A DNA stretch of 64,000 nt, taken from positions 11,667,001 to 11,731,000 of the forward strand of contig NC_091111.1 in NCBI RefSeq assembly GCF_024713975.1, read 5' to 3'. The stretch comes from Paralichthys olivaceus. Taxonomy: Eukaryota; Chordata; Actinopteri; Pleuronectiformes; Paralichthyidae. The position numbers and the translations under genes are program-made. Below, piece after piece: positions 1-22,639 of the stretch. The notes below the pieces were generated by a model. It saw nothing but the letters and a program-made list of their open reading frames with translations, did no database searches and was not told the DNA's origin. The first letter of the stretch is position 1, and each line of letters begins with the position of its first letter.

Positions 1-890
1 TAGGAAACCATAACATGTTTGGTGGAGTCTCAGATGAAGGAGAAGATTCAGGACATTTTCTTTGATTTTTCAGAGAAAATTCATGGATCGTGATAAAACA
101 AATCAGGCATGTTTATGGGAATGATGTTTATGAGTGTGTGCAATTTTGTGCAGATCCAAATAAAAATCTGGATCTAGTGAATTTAAATATGTGGCATGAG
201 TGCCATTTAGGTCATTGTCATTACACAGAAAGTGGAGGGTATAAAGATAAAACATCCTATTCTCATACACAGCACTGTAATTCCACCTCATCATGATTGT
301 ATATTTACAAGCGTGTTCAATCTTGTGAAGAAAAAGTGTTAGATTCCTTGTGCTTAAAGCATAAAGAAGTCACAAAGACCATAATCTCTGTTCGTCAAGT
401 TGTGACAAGCGCTTTTTGCATTTCAGAAACTATAACCATCTACATGAAAAAAATGTATGTCCTGCAGCTATATGGCCTCACGTCACAGAGACACTGCTGC
501 AGATAAAGGCATGTAGTGAGATAAAGTTAAGCTTTCAGGAACAGATCTCCCTTACACAGTAGATTAGCACAGCGGAGGCGGGGAAGGCAAATGGATGGAT
601 AATCTTGTGTGAACGATGTGAACATGGATTGTCAGGATACTGAACTTTCCCTCTTTATGTGCACCTGGTACATTTACGATTTCACGCTGAGGAAACACAT
701 GACTATCACAAGTAAAGGATGTATAATCCCAATTGCCTGAGATTACACAGTCCTCTTGAGGCTGCTCCAGTTTCTATAATGGGTTTAATTGTGGGTAAAA
801 CACAATCAGCAGCTGTAAAGGGACTGATCTCAAAATAATAAATGATAATCAATCATTTTTTCATGTCTAAGGACTGCAGGGGTTGTGTGC
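1..890. other. Left-edge stretch with no recognised gene
   Basis: I see no convincing exon here. The short open frames overlap each other on both strands and lack splice or codon-bias support. If the minus-strand gene suggested by the promoter at about 1.1-1.8 kb is real, this stretch would be its intron. Confidence 0.5.
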
Positions 891-896
891 ACTTAC

Positions 897-1054
897 CGGC
901 ATCATACTGGCAGCTGTGGCAGGTCAAATCTAAGGGCATGGGCCACTTGGTTGGTTCTGTTCACCCACTTCACCGCAGACTCTGCACAGACCCACCTTGC
1001 TAGTAATGGGTTCTGCTTCCACCAGTGTGACAACCAGCTGGGCCTCGGTGCTCT
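897..1054 (-). other. Candidate early exon of an unidentified minus-strand gene
   Basis: On the minus strand this segment follows an acceptor (ggttcacag) and ends in a strong donor (gtaagt). Its last 43 nt, from an ATG whose A is at 939, read MPLDLTCHSCQYDA plus one base, a short peptide with a CxxC pair. A second minus-strand donor (gtgagt) near 1330 would end a preceding untranslated exon inside the CpG-rich region. I cannot name the gene, because its remaining exons would lie left of the window. It could equally be only 5' UTR. In human, TRMT11 follows HINT3, but this peptide does not resemble the TRMT11 N-terminus, so no symbol is given. Confidence 0.3.
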
Positions 1055-1089
1055 CTGTGAACCAAAACAGTGATTTTACATTAGCTGCT

Positions 1090-1760
1090 ACAACACCGGA
1101 CACTGTCAGTGTATTAAACGCTGGCTGGTCGAAGCAACACCGGATGTAAACAGTGAAAATAAACGATGGTTTAAATGGCCCAGGCGTGGCTCCGTGCAGC
1201 TGCTGCTACAAACAAGCCGACGGTTAGCCGACTCTCACTTTTAGCTAGCTCGCAAAGCAGGTATAAAAAAACAAGCCGTAGACAATAACTCAGTGATAAT
1301 AAGTCATTATACACAGTAAATATACTCACCACTGTCAGAGACAAGTCATTGTTCCAGCGAGTGAATCCACTTTAGTGTTGAGGACGCGGAGCTAGCCGGA
1401 CCAGCTGTCAGCCAGCCAGCTAGCTTGATCTCCAGTCAAGTGTTAGCCGCGTTAGCTGCTTCAGCGGCGGCTATAAGAGGACGCTGTGCGGGCCGATCTC
1501 TCCGCTCTCCGTGGCTCCTTGCGCCGGTTCTGGCCGCACATCGGCACCGGCTGTCGACGGTGTGTGTCTCAAATAGGCGAAAACGAAAACATGTCCGCCC
1601 GGGATGGCGGTTTGCTCCGCGGTTGGATCGCTGCGAGCGGGCTAGCGATGGAAATACAAATAGCTGGGATCCAGTTGTTGACGGAGGGGAGGGGCGGGGC
1701 CACACCGCAGCGGCAGCAGCGACGCTTCAACGTCGCGCGGTCAAGAGTGAAACGTCACGA
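1090..1760 (-). promoter_or_regulatory. CpG-rich promoter region of a gene leaving the window to the left
   Basis: The segment is markedly richer in CpG and G+C than its flanks, with GC-box-like ggggcggggc near 1690. On the minus strand it contains a good splice donor near 1330, as expected for a short noncoding first exon. The open frames through it on both strands look like GC-rich chance frames, not conserved protein. Direction is inferred from the donors, and a bidirectional promoter cannot be excluded. Confidence 0.5.
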
Positions 1761-2163
1761 TGATCTCTGGTCTGATACAGACTATGATGTGATCCAGATG
1801 TGATCCTGATACAGTCTATAGTGTGATCCAGATCAGGTCTATAGTGTGATCCTGATACAGTCTATAGTGTGAACCTGATACAGTCTATAGTGTGATCCAG
1901 ATACAGTCTATGATGTGATCCTGATATAGTCTATGGAGAGATCCTAATACAGTCTATCATGTGATCCAGATACATATGGTGTGATCCTGATACAGTCTAT
2001 AGTGTGATCCTGATACAGTCTATAGTGTGAACCTGATACAGTCTATAGTGTGAACCTGATACAGTCTATGGTGTGATCCTGATACAGTCTATAGTGTGAT
2101 CCTGATACAGTCTATAGTGTGATCCTGATACAGTCTATAGTGTGATCCTGATACAGTCTAAGT
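1761..2163. repeat. 23-bp minisatellite, about 17 degenerate copies
   Basis: The core cctgatacagtctatag recurs at 23-bp spacing across about 400 bp, with variants at a few columns (cctgat/ccagat, gtgatc/gtgaac). Copies towards the right end are nearly identical and the left ones are more degenerate. It sits immediately outside the CpG-rich promoter. Confidence 0.9.
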
Positions 2164-3609
2164 TGATCCCTTCAACATTGGTTTGAAGAACGGGTTGTTT
2201 GCAAATTACAGAATTCAAACATTTTCATGTTTTCCTGCTTTCCCTCTTTTAAATGAGGCCTGTTGCTGATATGAGCTCATTACCTCCATAAAACAAAACC
2301 TATTGACCACTGTCTGAGTTTGAAGTTACACCAGTGGCATCAAGTGGCAAAAAGAGAGAACTGACAGTGTTCTGTACCCAGCTGTTACTAACATGAGCAC
2401 ATTGACAAAATGGGAACTATGTTGAGCCCAGTTGTTTCAACATATTGGTTTGTTTTAGTGGATTTCTAATGTTTCTACAATGGAAGAAGTTACGATACAG
2501 ATAATGGTCCTTGTGTCAATAAAATACTGGGACTAATGTACGTCTGACCAGATAGTTGTGTCTATATGATATATGATATAATAACATAATAACACAGTAC
2601 ATTGCTGTACTTGATTATGCTGTTTATCAATGTGTATATCTGTGTATATCAATGTGATATGGTATAAGATATATTAAATATGTAAGGATGTAGGAGGATT
2701 TTTACACTTTTACACTAAATTTCATAATTTAGTTCTGAGGTCATTAATAGAAGATTTACATGAACAATTGTAATCAATGAAAATTATAGATATGATTTAT
2801 TTAAATATATTTATCATTTTGAAGGAAAAAATCACATAATAACTATGGTAATTTCTAACAGACCATCTTTTACGTGAATGGTCACAAAGATTTAAAAACC
2901 TATGATTTTGCTCAGACACTTGTGTAGGTGCTGGCAGAGAAACAAAGACGTGCATGAGGAGCCATTGTTGCCCTGCGATTATTAAAGTAAACAGAAATAG
3001 TGAAGGGGGATCATACACAGCTGCACACACTCCAGCCTGTGTCTGTGAAGTGGCGTAAAGGCCAGAGAAACCCTTAAGACATGATCACGAGTTGCAGCTT
3101 CTCTAGAGCTTTTATTAATAATAAATATAATATTATAATATTATTAAGAGACATTTATCTCAGTGCGTCAGGCAGGTTGTAACACATGATATCCAAAGTA
3201 TAAGCAGTTGAAATACTTCATTAAAACAAAGACACAAACAAAAAATACAACAGGTTTGTTCAATTTTTCTTTCTGAAAAACACATTAATGTAAAAAATAC
3301 AATTAAATGGCTTCTTACATGGGATTTTCAAACCATGAAGATATCAGATAGATATAATTATCTGATAAGATGTAATTCTCCCCTTGTTGATGTGTTGATA
3401 GTCACACTAAACGACATTTGATGGTGCACGGAAAGTTCAACCTTTTCCGGCTTCGACCAACTGAATCATCAAGCAGTGCAGAAGACTGCACTTCATATGA
3501 ACTCATTAATTAAAAACAATGTTGAGTCAGATAGAAAAGTGATTTAAAATTAAATGAGTGAAGCTTAATGAAAAGATATAACATGTAAATGTTGAAACTT
3601 CGGTTCTCT
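2164..3609. other. AT-rich noncoding stretch including the probable hint3 copy-1 3' UTR
   Basis: No gene was recognised. On the minus strand, sequence downstream of the first hint3-like stop contains an AATAAA signal (plus-strand tttatt at 3111-3116), so roughly 3100-3609 is probably 3' UTR. The rest is AT-rich spacer. Confidence 0.5.
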
Positions 3610-5166
3610 TCATTTGACCTTCCCATGAGTCTTCAACTGAGACAGGACTTTATCTACCTGCAACAGAGCAGAAAACAGAACTAAGTGCCAATTTAAAGTT
3701 CTCATAAATCACATTTATACATAAATGTTAATTTCAAAAATGAACTATACACATTTTAATGCATTTATGATAAAAATATGGGCTTTTTGTAGCTGCCCAA
3801 TTTTGTGATTAATGAAACTGCTATGTCATCATGAATTTTTGGATATTTTGTTGACAGCTTCTGTACAGAACAATGAGACTCACTGTGATGAACCAGTGAG
3901 ACTTCGGGGTGTAGTGCAGCTGCGACCTGAAGCTCATCTTACTGGTGGGCGCCAGAGCGTGAAGGTGGAGGTGTGGGACGGAGGAGAATGGAGGAATATG
4001 AAAACCCATACTGCACAGATTCCATGTGGGGTTGAAAGAACTTTGTAAATGAAAGCAGTTCACAACTGACACGAGATACAACTATGATGATCTCAGCACA
4101 GATTCAAGATTCAATACTTTATTGCCACACAAGTCAGTTGTTTGGAATTTGCCTGTGCGTGCACCAGACAAGACAACAATCACAGCATAACAAGAAAACA
4201 AACAAAACACATAACCCCCTCCTTTAAAAACGCAATATACTGTGGATGCAAAATACAGAATAAATACAGAATATATTTAAATACTGTAAAAACTAATGGC
4301 AATAGAATAGGATGTCCAGTGATTAAATGTAATGTAAAATATGAAACAAGAAAATTCAGTGGTAGTTATTGCTTTGTGTTAATGCAGGATTGAAGAGCCA
4401 TTTATTGATTTGATGGTAGAGATGAGTGGAGAGGATTTACCAGACGTCATCTAGGTCGCTGATGTTATTCTTCTCCAGTATACTCCTCCCCATTTTTTCC
4501 ATCTGCTCCACTATCAACAAACACATCAAATATGGCCCATTCATATGATACGAACTAATAAATACTCAAAACGAGAGTAACATTATCATCTGACTCTTAG
4601 GGACAGTATTTCTTGTACAATTTTGCTTTTTCATAGAAACTTGATATTTATTCAGTGATGTCCAGTTACTACGGAATAATAACTAGAATCTCATGATCAC
4701 AGTTATGGTAAATGGTAGACAGCCCACATATATTTAAATATTTATATTTTCTAATCTTCATCTATTCACACACATGGGGCACTTCAGCACTTGAGATAGA
4801 CACATGGCTTTAAAAAGAGTAGAACCAGAGAAACGGATCATTTTTCGGGGGGGGGGGGGCACCATAGACCCCACAAAAGCTCGAGCCGCCACTGACCTAG
4901 AGGGACGTCGGTTCCCTGCAGAGCTTTACAGTTGTCGATGTGCATCCTGGGAACGATGAGGTAGTGATGAGTGGCTCCAGGCTTCACGTCACGGAAACAG
5001 ACCAGCTGCTCGTCCTGCTCGGGGACAGATGTGGAGTGGGTCCAGATGTTTCAGCGCGTGTCAGTAAGTGGTCGGGAGTGTCTGTACTTACACTCAGCAG
5101 GATGTCTGTGTCCGTGTCGTGGTTTGCGATGCGGCAGAAGGAGCACACGTCACTGTCAGACTCCAT
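3610..5166 (-). CDS. hint3: Histidine triad nucleotide-binding protein 3-like, copy 1
   Basis: This is a HIT-superfamily nucleotide phosphoramidase-type enzyme resembling HINT3. Five coding exons on the minus strand: 5092-5166, 4897-5017, 4441-4510, 3884-4010 and 3610-3657, giving 146 residues. The N-terminus carries CSFCRIA, the middle exon carries ATHHYLIVPRMHIDNC, and exon 4 carries MGFHIPPF followed by the histidine triad HLHLHALAP, all close to mammalian HINT3. The last exon encodes a short lysine-rich tail after WFIT. Start: MESDSDV at 5166; an in-frame ATG six codons upstream (5184) is also possible. The exon-2 acceptor may lie one codon later. A second paralogue sits directly upstream on the same strand, and ncoa7 lies beyond it as in human. 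All triad histidines are present, so it should be active. Which of the two copies is the orthologue is not resolved. Confidence 0.9.
4084..4330. repeat. Dispersed repeat fragment, probable retroelement 3' tail
   Basis: Starts with gattcaagattcaatacttt and continues into an A-rich segment. This resembles widespread teleost repeats with an ataagat...ctttattngtccc core. Related short pieces occur near 6450-6485 and, inverted, near 63585-63660. It lies in an intron of hint3 copy 1. Confidence 0.4.
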
Positions 5167-5242
5167 GACTGACTTCAACCTCACTGTTGATAAACTGAGG
5201 GCGAGCTGGGTGAGGAACAGCTGGGCGTGTCTGTCGCTGCTG

Positions 5243-5250
5243 TGACGTCA
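5243..5250. promoter_or_regulatory. CRE-type palindrome upstream of hint3 copy 1
   Basis: A perfect tgacgtca lies 77 bp upstream of the proposed start codon at 5166, in a short GC-rich patch. This is the consensus CREB/ATF site, and its position fits a core promoter. Function is inferred from sequence only. Confidence 0.45.
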
Positions 5251-5259
5251 GCGGAAATA

Positions 5260-5936
5260 CAGGTCATCGAGCCGGTCCACTGATGCGTTCACGGACAACA
5301 CGTGAAATAATTTTCCTGATTTCTACACATTGTTCGACATGGCATTAAGAAGAAGTGCCAAAGGATGAGAGGGGTGGATTATCAGCGTTCCACCATCGAG
5401 TGCTCCTCTATCGGAACTTAAAGAAATAGAAAATGCACGTATCATCGGAGGAGTCAAGTGTTTGAGTCAACAAAACACTTCTGGAGACTCAGGGGTAAAC
5501 CGTGCTGGAACCAAATCCAATACAATTAAAGTTAATGGTGACCGATTCTTCAAACATAAATAAAACAACAACTGCTCCTGTAGTGTCATCCAAGTGTCTG
5601 TAAGGCCCAACATTCACATTTGGTCATTTACACCATGTTTTTAGCCTAAATGTCCTCTGTGATCCACACACACACGTGATTTAGAAGAAAGTCATTATAT
5701 TACTAGAATAAAGCATTTTAAGCGATACACATCTTTAGAGAAAAACACAAAGTGACATGATTAGGGCCTTGAGGTGATGTTTACACCAGAAGCTCTTTGT
5801 CTCATAGAAGCTTTATTACCAATATTATTTCATATAATCGAATGCATACATGGTGCATCCTGTTTTCCCAAATAAATCTGCTTTGAACAAAATACATCAA
5901 ACAGGTAGTAATAAAAATAATTTAAATAAGCCATCT
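5260..5936. other. Spacer between the two hint3-like genes with the copy-2 3' UTR
   Basis: No gene. A plus-strand tttatt at 5812-5817 is AATAAA on the minus strand and lies about 120 bp past the copy-2 stop, so it is the likely polyadenylation signal. The remaining roughly 550 bp separates that end from the copy-1 promoter. Confidence 0.5.
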
Positions 5937-7440
5937 TTAATCATCTTTACACTGTTTTCGTGTGATTTGCCTTTTAAAGTGCTGCAGTATTGAAGAATTT
6001 TTCTGTAGGTGCTTGCATAGATTTTCCTCCTGCAAAGACAAATTCATTTATTCAACTACGGCGTAGATGGATTGTCAGAATAAAATAAGGACATACACTG
6101 AAGTTATTGAATATTAATCCAGTATCTGCATTTACATGATCTTGGATCTTATATTAAGGTCTCAAGCTTAAGATGTAACATGCCTTGAGGTAATTAAAGA
6201 TGTGCCAATAAATAATTTTGATTAATGTTAAAACAGAAGAACATTGAGAGGATCAATGAAATAAGGTGTAGAGAAACAGCTCGTCCTCAGTACTTACAGT
6301 AATAAAAGATCTGGTCCCTGGTATGAATTTATAAATCATGTATTCTGAGATTTGGTTGGTTGGAGCGAGCACGTGGAGGTGGAGGTGATCCACTGAGATG
6401 TAGGGAGGTTTGTGGAAGCCCAGCCTGCAGAGCCGAACATATCAGCGTGGTTAAGATAAGATTGACTTTATTCATCCCAGCAGCATTTATCTGATGAAGT
6501 AAAATCTAAATGTACATTTTTTATATAAACACAGAGAAAAAAAACTATTTATTCACCCTTTGTGTTTATTTGGAATGAAGTAACACACTCTAACTCTCTC
6601 CACCCACCTTGTGCCAGACATATCAGTGATCCCTTGGTCTCGTAGTACAGTTCTCCCCATTTCAGCCATTCTCTCAACTGTTGGAGACAGCACTCGTCAG
6701 TAAAGCTCTGATAAGATTTAACAGTATCCTACTGTCAGTAAGAATAAATATATTGGTAGAAACCTTTGGCTGATCATATTACCTGATATGAGCCTTTCAC
6801 AGACATTGGTATCTGCTTTTATGTTTGTCAATATGTACCAATATCCAGTCTTTTATTTTACAGAACGAACAATGCCGAAAAGATATAGAGTAATGTTAAA
6901 ATTGTACAGAAAGAACATGTTTATTTTACATGTAGAAGATTTATGCGTTTGTAAATTAGGGGTGTCTTGTAATCCAAAGAGGGCCAAATTAGTAGACATG
7001 ACACAGAAATAAAAATGTATGTACTTATGTGTGGATATTTGGCTGTAATTGTGTTTTCTTTTTTATTTACAGTTATTTATATTAAAGTTTATGGTTAAAA
7101 TATCAAACCCCAAATGCATTATTTGTGTGTTTAATATTTACATTTTAAGATTCTGGATTTTTTTTTTTTATATATAGTGATATCTTTGTGTAAGACATTT
7201 TTTAGCCCAGTATCGTTTGGCCCAGGCCCCATTCTCATCTGTTTAACAGTTTTTGTGTCATCCTGCTAACAAATAAAAAAAGACAAACAACCAACAAACA
7301 GATTAAAGGTAACTGACTGAGTTGGATGTGTCCGCTGTCCAGTGAGAAGCAGCTGTGTATGTGCTTTCTGGGTACAACCAGGTAGTGGTGAGGAGCCGCA
7401 GGGTAAATGTCCCTGAAACACACCATCCACTTGTTCTGTG

Positions 7441-7522
<82 letters not shown>

Positions 7523-8025
7523 CAGTGTCCCATCTGTTATTTGGTCACTTCCTAAAACATGAGGAACCAAACGTCTAAAACTTCACCAACTCGTATAACC
7601 TTTGAGATACTGTGAATTTCAGTTAATATAAAATAATAATAATAAGGTGTGCTTGTCATTCTCTGCTCATAAAGAAGAGTTTAAACCCACAACAAATAGG
7701 GGATATAGAAAAAAAACTTAAGAGCAACAAAACCTAAAGCAAAAAATCTACCTGAGCTCAGCTGATTATTATCATTATTATTATTGTTTTATTTTAAAAC
7801 CAACAAGCCACGAGTTTTAAACTACAGAGTCCAGGTGAAGTCTCACTTTCTCTTCACACTGCGGATGTTAATTTGTCCCAACCTGCATCACGAAGAACTG
7901 TTTCGCTTTATTTTAATTTAAAATGTTTGTACCTCTGAGATTATTTCCGTTTCTTTGTCTTGATCGTTGGCGATTAAACAGAAAGCACAAGTTTCTTTGA
8001 CATCGTCAGATTCTCCTCTCGCCAT
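5937..8025 (-). CDS. hint3: Histidine triad nucleotide-binding protein 3-like, copy 2
   Basis: Second HIT-superfamily gene on the same strand. Five coding exons: 7933-8025, 7318-7435, 6608-6677, 6298-6424 and 5937-6029, giving 166 residues. It starts MARGESDDVKETCAFCLIA, continues with APHHYLVVPRKHIHSC, then VERMAEMGRTV, then LGFHKPPY and the triad DHLHLHVLAP. Exons 3 and 4 are exactly as long as in copy 1 (70 and 127 nt), and all intron phases match (0, 1, 2 and 0), so the two arose by tandem duplication. The C-terminal tail is longer (30 residues) and basic. A long (CA)n tract lies immediately upstream of the exon-2 acceptor and supplies its pyrimidine tract on the sense strand. The triad is intact. 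Divergence between the copies is large, which suggests an old duplication. Confidence 0.9.
7239..7305. repeat. Tail fragment of a dispersed SINE-like repeat
   Basis: The string tttttgtgtcatcctgctaa followed by acaaacaacc-type repeats matches the 3' part of a family seen more completely at 15419, 42786 and 61246 in this window. It lies just inside the intron after hint3 copy-2 exon 2. Confidence 0.45.
7442..7520. repeat. (CA)n microsatellite, about 39 units
   Basis: Uninterrupted CA dinucleotides. On the sense strand of hint3 copy 2 this is (TG)n ending just before the acceptor of exon 2, so length variation could influence splicing of that exon. Confidence 0.95.
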
Positions 8026-8715
8026 GTTGCTTCCAGTAAACGCACGACTCACACGTCAAAGATCGTCTATGTTAACAAAGATGGGTGACGATGTTGAGAT
8101 GATTTTTTTTCCTATCCTATGAACCATATCAAATAACATTTGATTAATTACATTTGAATTTATATCAAATTACTTTGATGAAATGTAAACAGCATCTTAG
8201 AAGGAAAAAAAGTGACCTAGTTAACTTTTCATAAATAAACGTGACGTTTGTTCATAATATAAAATATCACAGTTGCCAATCAGCTGGTGTATGACTCACA
8301 AATCATAACAAAATGGAATAGTAAAGAATTAAGAGAAAAATGGCTGAAAGGGTCATTTCACCTAGATTCATGAAGCACTTTATGATGCTTACATGGTAAA
8401 TTCAGTTGTTGTGCACTCATCCCTAGATATACTTATTTATTTACTTACGTATTTCTTCATCAATTTGACATATCTTTTTGTATTTAATACATTTTAATAT
8501 TAAGGTTTTTATTTCTTTTTACCTGCCTTTGGCGTTTGCTTCTTTCAAATGCATTCCCTCAGTTCTTGTAAATGTTGTTCTGCCCTGTGAATGGACTCTT
8601 CAATGCTACACGAAGTGTCCTGCTTTGTATCTCTACGTCTATACAATATATTGACAGAAACATATGTTTACATATACAAATACATAAGTACAAAAACTTG
8701 AATTTCTCATGCAGG

Positions 8716-10429
8716 TTTATTTTACAGGTTCACAAAAGTCAATACTGATTTAAAACTACAACTTTGGACCTACAAAAAAAACACACTATTAGGCCTCTAA
8801 TTAATGTTCAATAAAACTATCTGAAATAAAAAAACTGAAATGAAAGTTGGACAATAACAACACAACCCATAGTGGTATATGGATATATATAACATTTATT
8901 TAAGTTTAAATGTGGTTGCAATAACAACACAATAAATAGATCCATAGTGATATCACAGTACACAGCAGTTTTGGATTCACAAGAAATAATACTTACTGAG
9001 CATTCACAGTAACAACACTGAACGGCTACAGACAGCACAGCTCATTTTCACATGAAGCGATAATTGGCGTTAGTGGATAACATGGCCGGTGGGCTTTCAT
9101 AACAATGGTGTCAAGACATTTGCAGAATTGAATGTTCATGCACTACAAGCCTAGATGTGGATTTTTAGTTAGTGGCATAACCGAGTGCAAAACCCCCCCA
9201 AAAACAGATGATCCCTTTTTCCATGCCAACCTGTGATAGGACAGGCAGCTTCCCTCGTGTTGTGGTGATGAAACAACATTCAATAACAAATTATACATCA
9301 GAAATGCTCAATTACATAGGCCCACAAAACAGCATGGAGGGGAAATTAATCCTGTAGTGCAAAAAGTTAAATGTTTACTGGCTGCAACTCTCTCGACCAT
9401 AAAAGAAAATCAAAGATAAAAACATGATTTTCTAGTGCTTGTTGTGCCCAATCAGAAACAGAAATGTGTAGCGATACATTTTTATAAAAAGTAGAACCTT
9501 TAAAAAAAACAACCTTCTTCATAAACACAATGTAAAAATAATATGTAAAAAATAAAATCTAAAATATTTTATAAAACAAGACAAACTAACACATATGAAA
9601 TTAAAAAGAAAATAGATTTGGTCATCACAAAAACCCAATCTTGGCTATATCGCTTGTTTTGGATCGCACAGGGGAATTAAAACTTTATTTGTAGCAATGA
9701 GAAAATGCGATGGCTCATTCTCATTCAGTTTATCTTAAAAACTAAAGAACTTATGAGGAAGTGCAACGCACCGTCGTAAACAATCAACAAAATTCTCCAT
9801 ATTAAAAGTACATTTATAGCAAAGGATCCAAAAATCCTTCCTGGCATTTTCCATTTTCCTTCAAAATTCAAGTTCATTTTGGCGTAAAAAAAAGAAGAAG
9901 AAGAAAAAGACAGATAAAGGGTTCAATTTTCCTTCTTAATCCTGTACATTCACAACCTTACAAATTACGTCAGCCTTTATCTCTGCACAAAGCTACAGTA
10001 ATAAGGGATTATCTTGTTCTTTCACACAAACTGAGAATCAGCTCTTTTTGGATTATCCTCACCAGCAGCCTTCCTCTTCCTTCTCTCCTCATCAGATTAT
10101 GTTTGGAGACAGTATGCATACTGGGAAAGCTGGGGTCTCCTACTCACATCTAAGGCAGCTATTTTCGCACACTTCCACCTTTGAAGGGAGGAGGGACGAA
10201 CCTGACATAAAGTGGCCGACCTCCCTGCAGGTCAAACCTACTCTCAGTCAACAAGGAAACTCCGCAGGCAGCTTTCTGTCCTCGCTCGCAGAACATTTAG
10301 TGTCATTGTGGAGTAGCTGGGTTTCTCCTCCAAGTGGCGCATATTAGACTTGGAGGAGGGGGTGTCTGAAGGTTTGAGGTTGTGGAGCAGAGCGTGAAGG
10401 CCGATGTACCTGGAACAGAGAAGGTGAGA
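8716..10429 (-). other. Probable ncoa7 3' UTR
   Basis: About 1.7 kb follows the ncoa7 stop codon on the minus strand without another recognisable exon. A minus-strand AATAAA (plus tttatt) lies at 8716-8721, with further candidates around 8890. The stretch between 8026 and about 8700 is AT-rich spacer containing the copy-2 hint3 promoter, with no visible gene. Confidence 0.5.
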
Positions 10430-21388
<10,959 letters not shown>

Positions 21389-21511
21389 CAGGCCAGGCTC
21401 CTAAACGTGCATGCAGCCAAGTCCATCCATGCACACACACACCTACCAGCCCACTCTGTGTCCAGGCCAAGAAAGACACAACTTTGGGAAGATCACCACC
21501 TATTTGTTGCC
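21389..21511 (-). other. ncoa7 5' untranslated part of the first coding exon
   Basis: Directly upstream of the ncoa7 start at 21388 the sequence runs back to a minus-strand acceptor ctctgcag, preceded by a C-run that forms its pyrimidine tract. So the coding start is probably in the second exon, and a noncoding first exon lies in the CpG-rich region at about 22 kb. Confidence 0.5.
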
Positions 21512-21949
21512 CTGCAGAGGAGAGGGGGGGGGGGGGAGAGAGATTAGAGGGCTCACCAGGTGCCTCCTCCCTCAGCACCACACAATGGACTCTGCAAAAG
21601 CCCAATAAGTGACGGTGAAGCCTCATCAGCTTAAGTGGAGGGCGATGAAAAGCACGTCAGGCCAGTCTGTTGCTGACAAAAGGCCTCAGGAAGGAAAAAT
21701 GCATCACTGTGCTGTGGAGGAAAACACATCTGCTCCTGCTTAATGCAGCTGTGAGCACGTGTTTTAAACAGAGCAGTCGATCTGTTACTGGATGTAAACA
21801 CGCAGGCTACACTATCAGCTAGCTGGTGCAACACAGGGCTCACCCGCATGTCACACACCCCGAAGGACAGACAAGTGGGCGAACACACTTCATCCACGTG
21901 TAGCCTCGAAGTGTTACATAACTAAATGGCTTACCACAGTGAGAAAGGG

Positions 21950-22420
21950 CTCAATCTGACTAGCCCTACCTAGCTAGCTGCAGTCAGATGGTAGCAATTT
22001 GCAGATTCCTCTATTAGCTGGACCCGAGCGCAGCTTCCAGCCTCTTCTCACGGTGCAGCCAAAAAACCACTACAGCTGTGTTAACGTGAAACCAGTCTGC
22101 GGCTCCGAGCAAACACACGCACGGTGAGCAAGGTACGGTCCCCCCCCCTCCCAGCTGATGCTAACGCCGCTTAGCTAGCCACTTTTGTTTACAAGACAAT
22201 AGCGACCTGCTGGGGATGAGGAGGATTTCCTACTCGGCCCCTGTCGCCGGAAAAACGAAGCGTTCCCGTTCGTGTAGTCTGGCGTAAGACAGATGTGGAA
22301 TCCCGACGATGCGTTTAAACTCTACATTGTGTAGAAAAGCCGCTCACATTGCGCACATACCTGACGTGCATCCCAGGAGGTGGACATGGAAATGAAATAT
22401 CCCCTCACTGCGCCCTCTGG
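21950..22420 (-). promoter_or_regulatory. CpG-rich promoter region of ncoa7
   Basis: G+C and CpG rise sharply here, about 0.6-1 kb upstream of the first ncoa7 coding exon. There is no open frame that looks coding. It is the only candidate promoter between ncoa7 and the tRNA. The exact transcription start is not visible. Confidence 0.5.
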
Positions 22421-22566
22421 TGGTGGAGTGCGCTGTTAAACAACACAGCAGCTCACCACCTGCTTGTCTTTAGCTGTTAGCTCGCTAAACTTAAGCTAAC
22501 GAGGTGTCATCAGAGTAATAATAGATGTCGTTTAAATTGAAAACTGGTTGTAAGGCGCTGCATCAG

Positions 22567-22638
22567 TCCCTGGTGGTCTAGTGGTTAGGATTCGGCGCTC
22601 TCACCGCCGCGGCCCGGGTTCGATTCCCGGTCAGGGAA
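22567..22638 (+). tRNA. tRNA-Glu (anticodon CTC)
   Basis: A 72-nt cloverleaf: the acceptor stem 5' strand tccctgg (22567-22573) pairs with the final bases before the discriminator. The A box is tggtctagtggttagga, the anticodon stem is cggcg/cgccg with loop ctctcac and anticodon CTC at 22600-22602, and the B box is ggttcgattcc. A Pol III terminator tttt follows within a few bases. It matches the well-known vertebrate tRNA-Glu-CTC with no visible defect and has no intron. It lies just upstream of the ncoa7 promoter, as a single copy in this window. Confidence 0.97.
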
Positions 22639-22639
22639 C

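Noticed and set aside
1425-1803. Plus- and minus-strand open frames in the 1.4-1.8 kb CpG-rich region
   Set aside because: GC-rich DNA is stop-poor in all frames; the products are Arg/Ala-rich with no recognisable domain or splice context.
7235-7570. Val/Cys-repeat open frames on the minus strand
   Set aside because: They are a translation of the (CA)n tract at 7442-7520. The real coding piece nearby is hint3 copy-2 exon 2 in its own frame.
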